A stretch of DNA of 64,000 nucleotides from CAMDBL01 sp964498125 (GTDB taxonomy: Bacteria > Pseudomonadota > Alphaproteobacteria > Rhizobiales > Hyphomicrobiaceae): NCBI GenBank assembly GCA_964498125.1, contig CAZCGE010000142.1:56453-120452 (forward strand), in the 5' to 3' direction. This document shows, one piece after another, positions 18,231 through 27,055 of this stretch (the first letter of the stretch is position 1; the number at the start of each line of letters is the position of its first letter). A program made the position numbers and the translations under genes. The notes under the pieces are model-generated. The model worked only from the letters and a program-made list of their open reading frames with translations, was not told the DNA's origin and did not search any database.

Positions 18231-18291
18231 GTTTTGATCGTTCGTATCCAGTGGGCCAGCGCGGCAAACCCCGACAGGGAGGCAACCAGAA

Positions 18292-18519
18292 ATGCCCAAG
18301 GCCCTCCAGCGCAAGCCGCAACTTTTCACCGTCGACGAATTCCTCTCCGACGACACCAACCTGCCGCGCAAGATGGAGCTCATCGAAGGCGTGATCGGGC
18401 GGTTCAGCGACAAGGCCAAGCTCGCTCTGCTGGCCAACTGGGGCGCCGACAAGATCATGAAGCTGACCGGGCCGGAGATCTGGCGCGAGGCGATCGAGGC
18501 GCTGGAAAGAAAAGCCTGA
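18292..18519 (+). CDS. Small Uma2-related protein (75 residues)
   Basis: It starts MPKALQRKPQLFTVDEFLSD and contains KMELIEGVIGRFSDKAKLAL. The first half resembles the N-terminal part of Uma2 proteins (xTVDEFLxx....xELIEGxI), but the nuclease-like core with PD and ExK is missing. The C-terminal half (NWGADKIMKLTGPEIWREAIEALE) is a different helical tail. It could be a stand-alone small protein or the remnant of a truncated Uma2 gene. It lies between two full Uma2 genes, all in one direction. Confidence 0.6.
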   Translation: MPKALQRKPQLFTVDEFLSDDTNLPRKMELIEGVIGRFSDKAKLALLANWGADKIMKLTGPEIWREAIEALERKA

Positions 18520-18538
18520 TTTCTGCTACGATGACATC

Positions 18539-19159
18539 ATGAACCAGCATACCCGGCTGCCCACGCCGCCGACCAACCAGCAGATGACGATCCGTCAGTT
18601 CCTGGCGTTCACCAGGACGCGTCCGGACGGCGAGCGCTGGGAGCTGATCGAGGGGGCAGCCGTTTTGAGCCCATCACCGACCGATTTCCATCAGATCGTC
18701 GTGGCGAACATCACGACGTTCCTGATGAACGAGAAGACCCGTGGCGGCGCCCGCTGGCTGCCGATGCCGGGAATCGGAACCGAGGTCCCCATCTCGCCCA
18801 ACAGTCTCCCCCAGCCCGATGTCTTCGTGAAGGAGTGCGGACCGACAGGAAAGCATCTGACCGATGATGCACTCGTCATCTTCGAGGTCCTCTCGCGCAG
18901 CAATACCAAAGCAGATCGCGAGTGGCGCCGCCAAGTCTATGCCAGCGTGCCAAACTGCCAGCACTATGTGACCGTATCGATGACGGCCGCCGAAGTCACG
19001 GCCTACGATCGTGCGACGCAGTGGCAGGCGCGACGCGTCCAGGGCCTGGAGAACGAGCTGACGCTGCCCGCCCTCGAGGTGACCATCCCTCTGGCGACGA
19101 TCTACAAATACGTTCCGATCGGGTCGGCGAAGACGCCGCAACGTCGCCGCAAGCGCTGA
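18539..19159 (+). CDS. Uma2-family PD-(D/E)XK-type protein (copy 3)
   Basis: A 206-residue Uma2 protein from a different branch than copies 1 and 2: MTIRQFLAFTRTRPDGERWELIEG, LPQPDVFVKECG (PD), DALVIFEVLSRSNTKADREWRRQVY (E..K) and the end VTIPLATIYKYVPIG followed by a basic tail (PQRRRKR). The start is ATG 18539, 19 bases after the small Uma2-like gene. The different N-terminal pattern suggests independent acquisition rather than recent tandem duplication. Confidence 0.85.
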   Translation: MNQHTRLPTPPTNQQMTIRQFLAFTRTRPDGERWELIEGAAVLSPSPTDFHQIVVANITTFLMNEKTRGGARWLPMPGIGTEVPISPNSLPQPDVFVKECGPTGKHLTDDALVIFEVLSRSNTKADREWRRQVYASVPNCQHYVTVSMTAAEVTAYDRATQWQARRVQGLENELTLPALEVTIPLATIYKYVPIGSAKTPQRRRKR

Positions 19160-19179
19160 ACCCCGTCTTGATGCCAGTT

Positions 19180-19330
19180 TCGCCTGGTCCTCTTCCCCTT
19201 ACGGGGCGAGGGGGTAAGTCGATGGCGTTGCTTACATTCCTCCACCCCACCCCGTGTCGCGCTGAAAGCGCGCCTCCGGCGGGACGGGGAGGGGAATTCC
19301 GCCGCGGCGCGGCGCAGCCGTAGAGGTCGA
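19180..19330. repeat. Intergenic palindromic repeat region upstream of the TRAP permease
   Basis: The 343-base gap 19160-19502 contains CTCTTCCCCTTACGGGG-CGAGGG and further down CACCCCGTGTCGCGCTGAAAGCGCG and GGGACGGGGAGGGG, complementary G/C-rich blocks of the kind found in dispersed alphaproteobacterial repeats. No gene or clear promoter was found in the remaining part. Confidence 0.55.
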
Positions 19331-19502
19331 TCTGGGGCCTTGTTGCTCTTGGCGCGCAACCGCGTCACGCTCCAACCGGGTTGGCTGCACGCTTGCTGGC
19401 ATGAGACGATTGGCCAGATCAACTTCCCGCCTGGGGCTGCTATAGGATGACGCAGGCCAGCAGAGCCAAGACCATAGTGCCGTGCCGGGAGGATAAGGCC
19501 AG

Positions 19503-21713
19503 ATGACGGGAATCCCCGACCAACACCCCGGCATGGCCGCGGCGAACATCAGCGAGGACCAGCTCAAGGCCATCGAGCACTTCATCGAGGAGGAGGAGGG
19601 GGCGACCAACCGCGTTCCCGGTTGGCTTGGCGCCGGCATCACGGCTATCGCCGTTGCCGTCTCGCTGTACCACCTCTATGCCGCCTACGACATCGTCCCC
19701 GCCTACATCTTCCGGCCGACGCACGTCGCCTGCGTGCTGTTCCTGGCCTTCCTGCTGTTCCCGGTGCTGCCGCGCTTCCGCGATCGCATCCGCTGGTGGG
19801 ACTGGCTGCTGGCGCTGATGAGCGTCGGCACCATTGTCTACATGCTGATGCAGGGCGAAAACTACGGCGACCGCGCCATCGCGCCGGAGCGCTGGGACTA
19901 CATCGTCGGCATCGTGTTCATCGTGCTGCTGCTGGAGGCGACGCGCCGCTCGACCGGCTGGATCATGCCGGCCGTCGCCATCGTCTTCGTCCTGTACGCC
20001 CTGTTCGGCCACATGCTGCCGGCACCCTGGACGCATCGCGGCTATGATCCAGAGCGCCTGATCGGCCATCTGACGATGACGCTGGAAGGCATCTTCGGCA
20101 CCACCGTTGACGTGGCCTCCAGCCTGATCATTCTGTTCACGATCTTCGGCGCCGTCCTGCAGCAGTCGGGCGCCGGCAAATTCTTCATCGATTTCTCGTT
20201 CGCGCTGATGGGCGGGCGGCGCAATGCGGCGGGACGCGCGGTGGTGCTCTCTTCGTTCCTGATGGGTGGGCCGTCGGGATCAGGCGTTGCCACCACCGTG
20301 ACGATCGGCACGGTCGCCTACCCGATGCTGGCCAAGGCGGGCTACGACAAGGACACGGCTGGCGGGCTGCTGGCCGCCGGCGGACTTGGCGCCATCATCT
20401 CGCCGCCGGTGCTGGGCGCGGCGGCCTTCCTGATCGCCGAGTTTCTCAAGATCTCGTATTTCGACGTGATCCTGATGGCCTGTATTCCGACGCTGCTCTA
20501 CTACTTCGCCATCGCCATCATGGTGGAGCTGGATGCCGCGCAGCACGGCGGCAGCAGCGAGATGATGGTCGAGAAGGGCGAGGCCTGGCGCCTGACCAGG
20601 ACCTATTGGTTCCATTTCGGCTCGCTGGTCTCGATCATCGCCTTCATGCTGCTCGGCTACTCGCCGGTGCTGTCGGTGTTCTGGGCAACGGTGCTGGCGC
20701 TGGCCGTCAGCGCGCTGCGGGTGGAAACAGCGCTGGTGCCCTGGCCGATCGCCCTGGTGCTGACGCTGGCCATCGCCCTGCTGATCGGCGAGGGGTTCGG
20801 CGTCAAGGTGGCGTATGCCTCGGAGATCGGGCTGGCGCTGGTGTTTGTCCCGCTCGCTGTCCTGGCCGTCCTGGCTTTGACGAAGGTATGGGTCGCGGAT
20901 GCGGGCGAGCGCCTGGTCAAGGCGCTGCGCGAAGGCACGACGGGCGTGCTCAATGTCGCGACCACCTGCGCCACCGCTGGCATCATCGTCGGTGTCGTGA
21001 CGCTCACGGGGCTGGCCCAGCGCTTCGCCGACATCATCATCGGCTACGCCCAAGGCAGCTTGCTGCTGACCACGATCTTCACGGCCGCCATCGTCTGGAT
21101 CGTCGGCTTGGCGGTGCCGGTCACCGCCTCCTACATCATGTGCGCCGTGATCGCCGCCCCGGCGCTGATCAAGCTCGGCGTGCCGGACTTCGCCGCGCAC
21201 ATGTTCATCTTCTACTACGCCGTGCTGTCGGAAGTTTCGCCGCCGACCGCCCTGTCGCCGTTCGCCGCCGCCGCCATTACCGGCGGCAATCCGTACAAGA
21301 CGACGCTGCAATCGTGGAAATACACGATGCCGGCCTTCCTCGTCCCCTTCGTATTCGTGCTCGACAAGGAGGGCGTTGGCCTGCTGCTCAAGTTGCCGAA
21401 GGGCGGCGACTGGCTCGACGTCGTCGATATCGCCCTGACCACGGCGGCCGGCATTGCCATGTTGAGCTTCGCCCTGCAGGGGCGGCTGTTCAAGGCCAGC
21501 ACGCGGCTGGAATCCTCGTGCTTCCTGCTGGCTGGTATGCTGATGCTCTTTCCCAGCCTCATCGCCGTTTTGGTCCGCCCCCTGACCGGCTTTGAAATCG
21601 AGGCGTTCGTGCCGGGATTGAGCGGCCTAGGCATCCGACTCGGCGCCAACGTCTTCCTCGGCTTGCTGCTGGCGGTGGCGGTGGCGATGCTTCAGCGCGT
21701 GCGGGTGGCGTAG
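19503..21713 (+). CDS. TRAP transporter fused permease (4TM/12TM, DctQM type)
   Basis: A 736-residue membrane protein combining the small (Q) and large (M) permease subunits. The N-terminal 130 residues hold about four helices; the rest has the DctM-like core with GGPSGSGVATTVTIGTVAYP and GGLGAIISPPVLGAAAF, and the second half repeat ending PTALSPFAAAAITGGNPYKT. These fused permeases normally work with a TAXI-type periplasmic receptor and a sodium gradient to take up organic acids. No receptor gene is next to it, so the substrate is unknown. The start is ATG 19503, with GGGAGG 10 bases before it. Confidence 0.92.
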   Translation: MTGIPDQHPGMAAANISEDQLKAIEHFIEEEEGATNRVPGWLGAGITAIAVAVSLYHLYAAYDIVPAYIFRPTHVACVLFLAFLLFPVLPRFRDRIRWWDWLLALMSVGTIVYMLMQGENYGDRAIAPERWDYIVGIVFIVLLLEATRRSTGWIMPAVAIVFVLYALFGHMLPAPWTHRGYDPERLIGHLTMTLEGIFGTTVDVASSLIILFTIFGAVLQQSGAGKFFIDFSFALMGGRRNAAGRAVVLSSFLMGGPSGSGVATTVTIGTVAYPMLAKAGYDKDTAGGLLAAGGLGAIISPPVLGAAAFLIAEFLKISYFDVILMACIPTLLYYFAIAIMVELDAAQHGGSSEMMVEKGEAWRLTRTYWFHFGSLVSIIAFMLLGYSPVLSVFWATVLALAVSALRVETALVPWPIALVLTLAIALLIGEGFGVKVAYASEIGLALVFVPLAVLAVLALTKVWVADAGERLVKALREGTTGVLNVATTCATAGIIVGVVTLTGLAQRFADIIIGYAQGSLLLTTIFTAAIVWIVGLAVPVTASYIMCAVIAAPALIKLGVPDFAAHMFIFYYAVLSEVSPPTALSPFAAAAITGGNPYKTTLQSWKYTMPAFLVPFVFVLDKEGVGLLLKLPKGGDWLDVVDIALTTAAGIAMLSFALQGRLFKASTRLESSCFLLAGMLMLFPSLIAVLVRPLTGFEIEAFVPGLSGLGIRLGANVFLGLLLAVAVAMLQRVRVA

Positions 21714-21772
21714 GCGTGACCGCGTTCGCTTGGAGGCGTTTATTCGGACAAGCCGGATGGGTTTGATATGCC

Positions 21773-22008
21773 ATGCCGACGGTCATGCGAGTTGGCCCTT
21801 ACCGACTTTCTTCTACTCTGCCGATGGCCACGAGCCGCCACATGTTCACGTCGAGCGCGATGGGCATGTGGCAAAGTTCTGGCTCGATCCCGTTCGACTG
21901 GCCGAGAGCGGCGGCTATACCCGTCGCGACCTGCGCGAAGTCGACCGCATCGTGCGAGAGAATCAGCAAGTCGTCTTGGAAGCATGGCATGACTATTTCG
22001 GCGTCTGA
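21773..22008 (+). pseudogene. DUF4160 protein with a likely one-base frameshift near the start
   Basis: The expected start MPTVMRVGPYR is encoded from ATG 21773, but that frame then turns into unrelated sequence. From about 21808 the family continues in another frame as FFYSADGHEPPHVHVERDG and on to VRENQQVVLEAWHDYFGV, ending at 22008. After the CGA codon (21803-21805) the DNA reads CTTTCTTCTACTCT, one base short of what FFFYS needs. So a single-base deletion, sequencing error or programmed shift separates start from body. An alternative start in the body frame (TTG 21730 or ATG 21757) would restore a protein with an abnormal N terminus. It overlaps the DUF2442 gene by 20 bases. Confidence 0.7.
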
Positions 22009-22303
22009 TCTGAAGACACCAACTGCGGTTTCCGCGAGTATAAATGATGAGGCGCTGAGCATCGAACTCAGCGACGGCCGTCGCATCTCTGCGCCGCTGG
22101 CCTGGTACCCGCGCCTTTTGCATGCCACCGACGCCGAACGGGGCAACTGTCGGATTATCGGGCAAGGCAGCGGCCTGCACTGGCCCGACGTCGAGGAGGA
22201 CATCAGCGTCGATTCGATCGTCAAGGGCCGCCCCTCCATGGAGAGTCCGGCCTCACTCAAGCGCTGGCTCGAGGCACGCGCTCGATCTCGATCGGTGGGT
22301 TGA
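21989..22303 (+). CDS. DUF2442 protein, partner of the DUF4160 gene
   Basis: A 104-residue protein with the DUF2442 pattern: LSIELSDGRRISAPLAWYPRLL, then WPDVEEDISVDSIVKGRPS. DUF4160 and DUF2442 genes commonly occur as overlapping pairs in bacteria and are suspected to act together, perhaps like a toxin-antitoxin pair. The start ATG 21989 lies inside the end of the DUF4160 frame (20-base overlap), so it is probably translated by coupling. If DUF4160 is truly broken, this partner may now be orphaned. Confidence 0.75.
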   Translation: MTISASDLKTPTAVSASINDEALSIELSDGRRISAPLAWYPRLLHATDAERGNCRIIGQGSGLHWPDVEEDISVDSIVKGRPSMESPASLKRWLEARARSRSVG

Positions 22304-22386
22304 ACGGGGTCAGACCCGCAGGGTCTGACCCCGTGTGCCGACCTGCAGCTGCCGAGCGTGGGGTCAGACCCGCAGGGTCAGACCCC
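22304..22386. repeat. GGGGTCAGACCC palindromic repeats, family C (copy 1)
   Basis: 22304-22334 is a perfect palindrome of ACGGGGTCAGACCC and GGGTCTGACCCCGT arms around GCA. 22360-22386 repeats GGGGTCAGACCC-GCA but the second arm is in direct orientation. The same core recurs at 27056-27177. The two sites bracket the SDR, gyrA and PRC-barrel genes. Confidence 0.85.
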
Positions 22387-22484
22387 ATCTTCCCGCCGTC
22401 CTGTTGCCCATGCCCTCGAGCGGAAACCGCTGCGGGGCCGACGGCGCTGGCCGACAGTGATATGGTGCCTTGCACTTTCTTCCT

Positions 22485-22515
22485 GTCGGGTCTCGCCGAA
22501 GGGGCTCGACCCGAC
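22485..22515. repeat. Palindrome, family F (copy 1), upstream of the SDR gene
   Basis: GTCGGGTCTCGCC...GGGGCTCGACCCGAC forms a hairpin with a short loop, 20 bases before the SDR start. A related element is at 59207-59256. It could fold in the 5' leader of the SDR transcript. Confidence 0.65.
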
Positions 22516-22535
22516 CTACAAAGCGGAGACACATC

Positions 22536-23321
22536 ATGCAACTCGGCAAGGACATCGCAGCGGTCGTCACCGGCGGGGCATCGGGCCTCGGCGCCGCCAC
22601 CGCGCGGGCGCTGGCGGCCAAGGGCGTGCGTGTCGGCGTACTCGACCTCAACGCCGCGGCCGGCGAGACGGTCGCCAAGGAAATCGGCGGCATATTCGCC
22701 AGCTGCGACGTGACGAACGAGGCCAGCATCGATGCCGCGCTCTCAGCCCTACGCAAGGCGCATGGCCAGGAGCGCATCCTCGTCAATTGCGCCGGCATCG
22801 CCATCGGCAAGCGCATCGCCCGCCGCGTCAAGGAGACGAACGCGATCGAGGCGCACGACGCAGCCTCCTTCGCCAAGGTGATCGCCATCAACCTGATTGG
22901 CACCTTCACGATGATGGCGAAGTCCTCGGCCGGCATGCTCGACCTGGCGCCGATGCCGCCCGACGGCGAGCGCGGCGTCATCATCAATACCTCCTCGGTT
23001 GCCGCCGAGGATGGTCAGATCGGGCAGGTCGCCTACGCCGCCTCCAAGGGCGGCGTGGCGGCGATGACGCTGCCGGTGGCGCGCGACCTTTCCCGCGACG
23101 GCATCCGCGTGCTGGCGATCATGCCCGGCCTGTTCCACACGCCGATGTTCGACGGCCTGCCGGAGGAGGCGCAGCGCTCGCTCGGTGCGTCCGTGCCGTT
23201 CCCCTCGCGGCTGGGCCATCCATCCGAGTACGCACAACTCGCCGTCAGCATGTGCGAGAACATCATGCTGAACGGTACGGCCGTGCGCCTCGACGGCGCG
23301 ATACGGCTGGCGCCGAGATAG
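22536..23321 (+). CDS. SDR dehydrogenase of the 3-hydroxyacyl-CoA dehydrogenase type II group
   Basis: A 261-residue short-chain dehydrogenase with VTGGASGLGAATARALAAKG at the N terminus, NCAG near residue 87 and a catalytic NTSSVAA...YAASKGG set. The insert KETNAIEAHDAASFAKVIAINLIGTF and PGLFHTPMFDGLPEE are typical of the HSD17B10/type II 3-hydroxyacyl-CoA dehydrogenase group, which oxidises short or branched 3-hydroxyacyl-CoA with NAD. The start is ATG 22536 with GCGGAG at 22523-22528. It is convergent with gyrA, with 23 bases between the stops. Confidence 0.88.
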   Translation: MQLGKDIAAVVTGGASGLGAATARALAAKGVRVGVLDLNAAAGETVAKEIGGIFASCDVTNEASIDAALSALRKAHGQERILVNCAGIAIGKRIARRVKETNAIEAHDAASFAKVIAINLIGTFTMMAKSSAGMLDLAPMPPDGERGVIINTSSVAAEDGQIGQVAYAASKGGVAAMTLPVARDLSRDGIRVLAIMPGLFHTPMFDGLPEEAQRSLGASVPFPSRLGHPSEYAQLAVSMCENIMLNGTAVRLDGAIRLAPR

Positions 23322-23344
23322 ATGCGTCCCGACGGGCCGCGCCA

Positions 23345-26134
23345 TCAGTTCGCGGGATCAGCCGGCGGCCCACCGCTCTCGCCCTCATCCTCTTCATCCT
23401 CCCCCGCCGCCACTTCCGTGATGCGCTCGACGGAGACGACTTTCTCTGCCCCATCGGTGCGGAAGATGCGCACGCCTTGCGTGTTGCGGCCGGCGATGCG
23501 GACCTCGTTGACGGTGGTGCGGATCAGCTGCCCGCCGTCGGTCACCAGCATGATCTGGTCGCCGTCATCGATCGGGAAGGAGGCGATGAGCGGGCCGTTG
23601 CGCTCGTTGACGACCATGGCGCCGATGCCTTTGCCGCCGCGGCCGGAGGTGCGATACTCGTAGGACGACGAGCGTTTGCCAAAACCCTTCTCGGAGACGG
23701 TGAGGAGGAATTGCTCCCGGCCGCCGAGCTCGGCGAAGCGCTCCGGCGTCAGGTCCGCCGGTCCCTCCTCGCCATCCGCCTCGGCATCGGGCTCAGGCAC
23801 CGGCGCACCGGCTTCGCCCTCGGCCTCCGCGCCCGAGGCCCTGCGGATCGCGCTCGCCTGCTTCAGGTAGGCCGTGCGTTCCGGCGCGGTGGCCTCGACG
23901 TGATTCAGGATCGCCATCGAGATCACCTCGTCGCCAGCCTCCAGCCGGATGCCGCGCACGCCGTCGCTATCGCGGCCCTTGAACAGGCGCACTTCCTCGC
24001 CGATCAGGAAGCGGATGCACTGGCCGCGCGCCGTGGTCAGCACCACGTCGTCGGTCGGCCGGGCGATGGCCACCGCGACGATCTTGTCGCCGTCATCTAG
24101 CTTCATGGCGATCTTGCCGTTGCGGTTGATGCTCTCGAAATCCGTCAGACTGTTGCGGCGGATGTTGCCTGAGCGGGTGGCGAACATCAGCTCGAGCTGA
24201 CCCCAGGTCGCCTGGTCCTCCGGCAACAGCAGGATCGATGTAATCACCTCGTCCTGCTGCAATGGCAGCAGGTTGATCAGCGCCTTGCCCTGCGATTGCG
24301 GCGTTCCGATCGGCAGACGCCAGACCTTCATGCGATAGGCCATGCCGCGCGAGGACAAGAACAAGACTGGTGTATGCGTCGAGGTGATGAACACCTCGGT
24401 GACGAAATCCTCCTCGCGCGTCGCCATGCCCGAGCGGCCCTTGCCGCCGCGGCGCTGCGCCCGGTAGGTGGAGAGCGGCACGCGCTTGATGTAGCCCTTG
24501 TGGCTGACGGTGACGACCACGTCCTCGCGCTGGATCAGCGCCTCGTCCTCGACGTCGCCCTCGATGTCCAGGATCTCGGTCTTGCGTGGCGTCGCGAATT
24601 CCTGGCGGATGTCGCTGAGCTCGGTCCTGATGATGTCGACGATGCGTGCGCGCGAGGCGAGGATGGCGAGGTAGTCCTTGATCTCCTCGGCGATCTTCTT
24701 CAGGTCTTCGCCAATCTCGTCGCGGCCGAGTGCAGTCAGGCGCTGCAGACGCAGATCGAGGATGGCCTGCGCCTGTTCCTCCGAGAGCTTGTAGGTGCCG
24801 GCTTCGGTCATCCTGTGGCGCGGATCGGCGATCAGCACGATGAACGCCTCGACGTCGCGCGCCGGCCAGTCGCGCGCCATCAACTGCTCACGCGCCGCGG
24901 CCGGCGACGGCGCCCGCCGAATGAGATTGATCACCTCGTCGATGTTGGCGACGGCGATGGCCAGGCCGACCAGCGTATGGGCGCGGTCGCGCGCCTTGTT
25001 GAGCAGGAACTTGGTCCGCCGCGATACCACTTCCTCGCGGAAGGCGTTGAAGGCTGCGAGGATATCCTTGAGGTTCAACTGCTCGGGGCGGCCGCCGTTG
25101 ATCGCCAGCATGTTGGCGCCGAACGAGGTCTGCAGCTCGGAGAAGCGGTAGAGCTGGTTGAGCACAACGTCGGCCACCGCGTCGCGCTTCAATTCGATGA
25201 CGATGCGCATGCTGTCGCGGTTGGTCTCGTCCCAGATGTCGGAGATGCCTTCGATGCGCTTGTCGCGCACCATTTCGGCGATTTTCTCGATCAGCGTCTT
25301 CTTGTTCACCTGGTAGGGGATGGCCGAGACGATCAGCGCCTCGCGGTCCTTGCGCAGCTCCTCGACCTCGACCTTGGCGCGCATGATGATCGAGCCGCGG
25401 CCCTTGTGATAGGCCGACAGGATGCCGCCGCGGCCGAGGATCATTGCCCCGGTCGGAAAATCGGGGCCGGGCACGATCTGGCACAACTCGTCGATGGTCA
25501 GCTCGGGGTTTTCGAGCAGTGCGATGGCGGCGTCGATCACCTCGCCGAGATTATGCGGGGGTATGTTGGTCGCCATGCCGACGGCGATGCCGCCGGCGCC
25601 GTTGACCAGCAGGTTTGGATACCTGGCCGGCAGCACCACCGGTTCCTGCTCGGAGCCGTCGTAGTTCTCACGGAAGTCGACCGTATCCTTGTCGAGATCG
25701 CCGGTCAGGTGCGAGGCGATCTTTGTCAGACGGCACTCGGTGTAGCGCTCCGCCGCTGGCGGGTCGCCGTCGACCGAGCCGTAGTTGCCCTGGCCGTCGA
25801 CCAGCGGCACCCGCAGCGACCACTCTTGCGCCATGCGCACCAGGGCATCGTAGATCGCCAGGTTGCCGTGCGGGTGGTATTTGCCCATCACCTCGCCGAC
25901 GACGCGGGCGGACTTGACGTATTTCTTGTTCCAATCGAGCCCCATTTGCTGCATCGCATAGAGGATACGGCGGTGCACCGGCTTGAGGCCGTCACGCACG
26001 TCGGGCAGCGCGCGGGAAACGATCACGCTCATGGCGTAATCGAGGTAGGAGCGCTTCATCTCGTCGGTGATGGACACCGGACGAATATCGCTCGGGCCCC
26101 GGTCCTCGGGCGTCGTATCGTCGTTATCGGCCAT
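23345..26134 (-). CDS. gyrA: DNA gyrase subunit A with unusual drug-pocket residues
   Basis: A 929-residue GyrA, the breakage-reunion subunit that introduces negative supercoils. Catalytic Tyr131 is in ERYTECRL, and the GyrA box QRRGGKG marks the wrapping C-terminal domain, which separates it from ParC. Two normally constant segments differ: GKYHPHGNLAIYD has N91 and L92 where E. coli has D82 and S83, and DGDPPAAERYTE has Glu129 before Arg-Tyr where Met is usual. D96 (E. coli D87) is kept. An acidic low-complexity insert of about 45 residues (from around residue 780) interrupts the C-terminal propeller. The start is ATG 26134. Effects on quinolone sensitivity are inferred. Confidence 0.97.
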   Translation of the reverse strand: MADNDDTTPEDRGPSDIRPVSITDEMKRSYLDYAMSVIVSRALPDVRDGLKPVHRRILYAMQQMGLDWNKKYVKSARVVGEVMGKYHPHGNLAIYDALVRMAQEWSLRVPLVDGQGNYGSVDGDPPAAERYTECRLTKIASHLTGDLDKDTVDFRENYDGSEQEPVVLPARYPNLLVNGAGGIAVGMATNIPPHNLGEVIDAAIALLENPELTIDELCQIVPGPDFPTGAMILGRGGILSAYHKGRGSIIMRAKVEVEELRKDREALIVSAIPYQVNKKTLIEKIAEMVRDKRIEGISDIWDETNRDSMRIVIELKRDAVADVVLNQLYRFSELQTSFGANMLAINGGRPEQLNLKDILAAFNAFREEVVSRRTKFLLNKARDRAHTLVGLAIAVANIDEVINLIRRAPSPAAAREQLMARDWPARDVEAFIVLIADPRHRMTEAGTYKLSEEQAQAILDLRLQRLTALGRDEIGEDLKKIAEEIKDYLAILASRARIVDIIRTELSDIRQEFATPRKTEILDIEGDVEDEALIQREDVVVTVSHKGYIKRVPLSTYRAQRRGGKGRSGMATREEDFVTEVFITSTHTPVLFLSSRGMAYRMKVWRLPIGTPQSQGKALINLLPLQQDEVITSILLLPEDQATWGQLELMFATRSGNIRRNSLTDFESINRNGKIAMKLDDGDKIVAVAIARPTDDVVLTTARGQCIRFLIGEEVRLFKGRDSDGVRGIRLEAGDEVISMAILNHVEATAPERTAYLKQASAIRRASGAEAEGEAGAPVPEPDAEADGEEGPADLTPERFAELGGREQFLLTVSEKGFGKRSSSYEYRTSGRGGKGIGAMVVNERNGPLIASFPIDDGDQIMLVTDGGQLIRTTVNEVRIAGRNTQGVRIFRTDGAEKVVSVERITEVAAGEDEEDEGESGGPPADPAN

Positions 26135-26487
26135 GGGATTTCTGTACTCTGGGCTGGCTCGGCCAGGCTGTCACGGCGCCTGGCAAACATCATTGTGCCC
26201 GCCCCCGTGGGGGACGCGCATAAAACCGTGAGGATCAGCGTTTATCATAGTGCAACAGCATCGCAAGAGCCAACGCAAACACCTGAAAAAGGCCGATTTT
26301 TCCCCCAGTTTCCCGCGCCGCGACCCGGCGTTCCAGCCTGTAGCAAGACGCGCGTCGACGGGTGCCTAAATGACACTATCCCGACATGTTGTCCGCCTAA
26401 GTCCGCACGGCGAGCGGCAGAGTATGAACCCTGCAGCGCAGGCATTGTGGGCGCCTCCCATGGCCCACGAACGAGGAACGAGCGCCC
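26135..26487. other. Divergent intergenic region between gyrA and the PRC-barrel gene
   Basis: 353 bases that must hold both promoters. A short hairpin CCCCC-GT-GGGGG lies at about 26203-26214 in the gyrA leader. I could not assign -35/-10 boxes with confidence. No coding frame is convincing. Confidence 0.4.
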
Positions 26488-27048
26488 ATGAACAAAATCA
26501 TATCGAGCTTGGCGGTCATCGCTGCCCTGGCGCTGTCGGCGCCCGTGCTGGCGCAGCAGAAGGCCCCCGACTCCAAGACCGCCGTGCCGGCCAAGGTCGC
26601 GATCCCGCGCGATGTCTTCTACAAGGGCCTGGGCCCCACCCAATATCTAGCCGCCAGCAAGCTGATTGGCCAGATCGTCTATGCCAAGGACGGCCAGCAG
26701 ATCGGTGACATCGAGGACATCATCCTCGGAGCCAAGGACAATTCCATCGACGGCGTCATCATCGGCGCCGGTGGGGTCCTGAACGTCGGCGACAAAAAAG
26801 TCGGCGTGCGTTACGCCGCGCTGAAGTTCGAGACCAAGGACGGCAAGACCGTGATCTCGCTGCCCAACGTCACGAACGAGATGATCGCCGCGCTGGAGCC
26901 CTATCATGGCGCCCGCACGTTGCTGCAGAAGGCCGGCGAAGCCGCCAAGAGTGCCGCCCAGACCGCGAGCGACGCCGCCAAGACCGGATACGACAAGGCC
27001 AAGGACGCCATCAAGGGCAGCCCGGCGCCGGCCGAGCAGAAAAAGTAG
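26488..27048 (+). CDS. Secreted PRC-barrel domain protein
   Basis: A 186-residue protein with a clear signal peptide (MNKIISSLAVIAALALSAPVLAQQ). A PRC-barrel follows (about residues 55-125: ASKLIGQIVYAKDGQQIGDIEDIILG and VGVRYAALKF), then an Ala/Lys-rich amphipathic tail (KAGEAAKSAAQTASDAAKTGYDKAKDAIKG) resembling stress-protective LEA-like helices. PRC barrels bind proteins or small ligands. It probably acts in the periplasm or envelope under stress; the exact role is unknown. The family C repeat begins right after the stop. Confidence 0.85.
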   Translation: MNKIISSLAVIAALALSAPVLAQQKAPDSKTAVPAKVAIPRDVFYKGLGPTQYLAASKLIGQIVYAKDGQQIGDIEDIILGAKDNSIDGVIIGAGGVLNVGDKKVGVRYAALKFETKDGKTVISLPNVTNEMIAALEPYHGARTLLQKAGEAAKSAAQTASDAAKTGYDKAKDAIKGSPAPAEQKK

Positions 27049-27055
27049 ACGCGAC

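Noticed and set aside
24296..26491. 731-codon open frame antisense to gyrA
   Set aside because: Shadow of gyrA on the other strand; low-complexity composition and no domain.
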